From NCBI GenBank assembly GCA_934402315.1, contig CAKRTS010000002.1, forward strand, positions 186,001 to 250,000: DNA of 64,000 nucleotides, written 5' to 3'. The first letter of the stretch is position 1, and every line of letters starts with the position of its first letter. Positions 62,308 to 64,000 of the stretch are shown here, piece by piece. Source of the stretch: an uncultured Acetatifactor sp. (GTDB taxonomy: Bacteria > Bacillota > Clostridia > Lachnospirales > Lachnospiraceae). The notes beneath the pieces are model-generated. The model was not told the DNA's origin. It worked only from the letters and a program-made list of their open reading frames with translations, and searched no databases. The translations under genes and the position numbers were made by a program.

Positions 62308-62871
62308 CTATTTCCCGTCCGCAATTTTTTTCTTGCTGTCCTCCCGCACCATGTCACGCAGCGCGGTCAGGTACTCTGAAAAGCCTACCTTATCATTTCC
62401 GTAGGTCATCTGCAGATCGTATTCCAGCGGTATCCATGTGCTCAGTGCAGACTCGTTGTGCTGGATCAGCGCCTCGAGATTGTCCAGCGCCTTATAAATC
62501 TTTGCCTCCAGCGTCTCCCTCGCCGCCATTTCCGCATACAGGGCGGTCATCTCCGCTGCGAAAGGTTCCGGCAGCGACTGCACCCACTCCTTTAGCAGAG
62601 CCTCCTCCCTGCCCTCGTCCGCGGAGGTCTTGTCAAATGCCGGAATGTCCCCGGTGAACGCCTCTCCGATGTCATGGATCAGACACATCTTCAACAGCTT
62701 TTCCAGATTCGCCTCCGGGAACTCATCGCTGACAAGGTACGCCATCAGCGTCAGCCTCCACGAATGCTCCGCAACGCTCTCATGCCGTCCGCCGGAGGTA
62801 TAGCAATGCCTCGTGGCATCCTTCAATCTCTCGGCAACCGCCAATGTTTCAATCAGTTTTCTTGCTTCCAT
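62308..62871 (-). CDS. HD-domain phosphohydrolase (YfbR/HDDC2-like 5'-nucleotidase)
   Basis: 187 residues from the ATG at 62871 (GGGGAG 3 nt upstream). The HD motif is seen as RHESVAEHSWR, CLIHDIGEAFTGD and the later ALDNLEAL Asp, all metal ligands. Probably dephosphorylates deoxynucleoside monophosphates. It starts 37 bp after the adenylyltransferase gene. Confidence 0.92.
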   Translation of the reverse strand: MEARKLIETLAVAERLKDATRHCYTSGGRHESVAEHSWRLTLMAYLVSDEFPEANLEKLLKMCLIHDIGEAFTGDIPAFDKTSADEGREEALLKEWVQSLPEPFAAEMTALYAEMAARETLEAKIYKALDNLEALIQHNESALSTWIPLEYDLQMTYGNDKVGFSEYLTALRDMVREDSKKKIADGK

Positions 62872-62908
62872 TTTCTCCCCATTTCTGCGCATGCTCTTTG
62901 CGCATAGT

Positions 62909-63781
62909 CTAATATACCTCTGTCGCGTCCGGGGGCAGCTCTCTCACATGCTCCAGATAGCCTCGTGCAGCCGCTGCCTCCTTCTCGTTATAGGTAAAGC
63001 CAAGCCGGTCTTTCGCATGTGCGACACTGTCCACCATGTCGCACATGCGAAAGACAGCCTCCCATGCCTCCCCGGCATCTCCTCCGAAGTAGGTACTGAG
63101 ATAGCGGTCATATTCCCCTTCATCAAGCCATCTGTACAGATACTTTGCCGACTTTCCCACGCTGACGGTAAAATCAGTTTTAACGCCCGCCTTCCACGAC
63201 AAGAGCTTTTCCAGCTGCTTTCTGACAACCATGTTCGTCATGTCCTGCACATACGGCATTTCCCTTCTCCACAGTCCCTTTGCTATGTTGTTGCTGCACC
63301 ACCAGTATTCATTGCAGCATGCCATGAACTCCGCCTCTGAAGGTCTTTTCACATAATGCTCCTCATCCGTTGCCTCAGGGATTTCGGGCAAAATATGATG
63401 CTTGTCGAGAAGGATCCTGCACAGCTTGTCCTCAAGAATGTGCTTTACCGCATACTCCTGCGACTGCACGGTAAGGTCAACCCTGTTTCCATCCGTAAAC
63501 TGCATCAGCCAGCCGTAATGATCTTTATTCTCAGGGAGATCCTCCGGAAATTCATCCGGGAACTGCATATACAATACCTCTCCAAACTTTGTATACCATT
63601 TTTCTCTCTCGTTGATAAAAGGTGTTATGTCCTTCACAATAAATACAATATCATAGTCCTGAAAGATATCCTGCACGGCATTCCGGTTTGTCCGTGATCC
63701 ATTCATGTAAATTGCAAGAATTCTGTCATCTTCATCGGCTATATCCCGAAACAGCCGATACATTTCCTGTTCGCTTCTCAT
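62909..63781 (-). CDS. Aminoglycoside 6-adenylyltransferase family (ANT(6)/AadE-like)
   Basis: 290 residues, full length. The nucleotidyltransferase motif is YMNGSRTNRNAV...DIFQDYDIVFIV, with GS and DxD, and the third Asp is in GNRVDLTVQ. Members adenylylate streptomycin at the 6-position; chromosomal relatives may not confer resistance. No mobile element is beside it. Its 3' part contains a 19-bp perfect inverted repeat. Confidence 0.88.
   Translation of the reverse strand: MRSEQEMYRLFRDIADEDDRILAIYMNGSRTNRNAVQDIFQDYDIVFIVKDITPFINEREKWYTKFGEVLYMQFPDEFPEDLPENKDHYGWLMQFTDGNRVDLTVQSQEYAVKHILEDKLCRILLDKHHILPEIPEATDEEHYVKRPSEAEFMACCNEYWWCSNNIAKGLWRREMPYVQDMTNMVVRKQLEKLLSWKAGVKTDFTVSVGKSAKYLYRWLDEGEYDRYLSTYFGGDAGEAWEAVFRMCDMVDSVAHAKDRLGFTYNEKEAAAARGYLEHVRELPPDATEVY
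63008..63055. repeat. Perfect 19-bp inverted repeat inside the adenylyltransferase gene
   Basis: 63008-63026 and 63037-63055 are exact reverse complements with a 10-nt loop. They encode RMCDMVDSVAHAKDR. In mRNA this would be a very stable hairpin within the coding region. Confidence 0.95.
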
Positions 63782-63810
63782 TGTCTTCCTCCTTGAGAAT
63801 GGTTCATCTG

Positions 63811-64000
63811 CTAATTATTATAAAGTAACCCGCCCACCTTGCCAACTGTAAAGTTCCGGTTCAGAAACACAGCGATTCCGTCCCGGTTGTTGTCAAGCGT
63901 CACCGCATCCGCCTCAGCCCGCTCGGCAGCTGCAAAAATTGAGCGGCATGATACTGTCTTTCTGGATGCAAGTACTACCGTCCTACTGATGCTCCGGTTT
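63811..64000 (-). CDS. Partial gene, C-terminus only, unknown product
   Basis: An open frame from the window edge to a TAG at 63811-63813, 62 full codons, ending VGGLLYNN. It contains FAAAERAEADAVTLDNNRDG. No family is recognised. It precedes the adenylyltransferase gene on the same strand with a gap of about 30 bp, so it may be the upstream gene of that operon. Confidence 0.5.
   Translation of the reverse strand, partial: NRSISRTVVLASRKTVSCRSIFAAAERAEADAVTLDNNRDGIAVFLNRNFTVGKVGGLLYNN

Overview
The window looks like chromosomal DNA of a Gram-positive gut-type clostridium, most likely a member of the Lachnospiraceae. I infer this from the mix of gene families rather than any marker gene: permuted-domain GH3 beta-glycosidases, class II GalT, VanW, DUF438, DUF6020 and DUF6056 proteins, YtrA-type GntR/ABC operons, a PadR/DUF1700/DUF4097 trio, consensus sigma-A promoters and strong AGGAGG-like ribosome sites. 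There is no rRNA, tRNA, CRISPR array or prophage. Most genes lie on the minus strand.

Layout. 1-1.7 kb: polyamine genes (PLP decarboxylase, speD). 2.4-4.3 kb: a plus-strand pair, a Q-rich protein of unknown function and an acetyltransferase, followed by remnants of a 2'-5' RNA ligase and an acetyltransferase. 4.8-8.1 kb: GNAT, then a LacI regulator translationally coupled to a MATE exporter. 8.5-12.2 kb: GldA/GldFG-like ABC exporter operon with a DUF4340 protein. 12.4-16 kb: PadR-HAAS-DUF4097 operon followed by a GPH sugar symporter whose ribosome site lies in a hairpin. 16-22.8 kb: transglutaminase, AraC, DUF438 redox sensor, GNAT, rsgA, a short transcription unit, an XRE-GyrI regulator and an Rpn-type nuclease. 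23-28.4 kb: lipoprotein, ArnT-like transferase, DUF6056 membrane protein. 28.4-35.3 kb: trmL, aminotransferase-Lrp, AIRS protein, VanW, small membrane protein, DEDD exonuclease. 35-38.6 kb: two large polytopic membrane proteins. 38.8-40.6 kb: GntR-ABC operon. 40.7-52.6 kb: a sugar-utilisation block (galT, galK, AraC, aldo/keto reductase, CapA, two GH3 enzymes). 52.7-62.3 kb: a stretch rich in decayed genes (two internally deleted MATE genes, an AraC with apparent deletions, a CocE-type hydrolase with an in-frame stop) among intact ABC, MFS and regulator genes. 62.3-64 kb: HD nucleotidase, ANT(6)-type adenylyltransferase and a partial gene.

The most striking signal is a family of five interspersed intergenic elements of about 150-230 bp (near 1.8, 5.6, 20.7, 29.3 and 42.3 kb, both orientations). 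Their arms change together so that base pairing is kept: a long closing stem, an apical stem with a constant TTA/TTA internal loop, and a hairpin capped by GAAA, GAGA or GGGA (all GNRA). Two copies are flanked by direct repeats (14 bp exact; 11-13 bp imperfect) that contain the stop codon of the adjoining gene. This looks like a small mobile element that is, or encodes, a structured RNA. Other non-coding features are a 51-bp tandem hairpin array next to one element, a short promoter-sORF-terminator unit at 20.9-21.07 kb, a 70-bp duplicated dyad upstream of lacI, and two GntR promoters sharing a 23-bp operator design.
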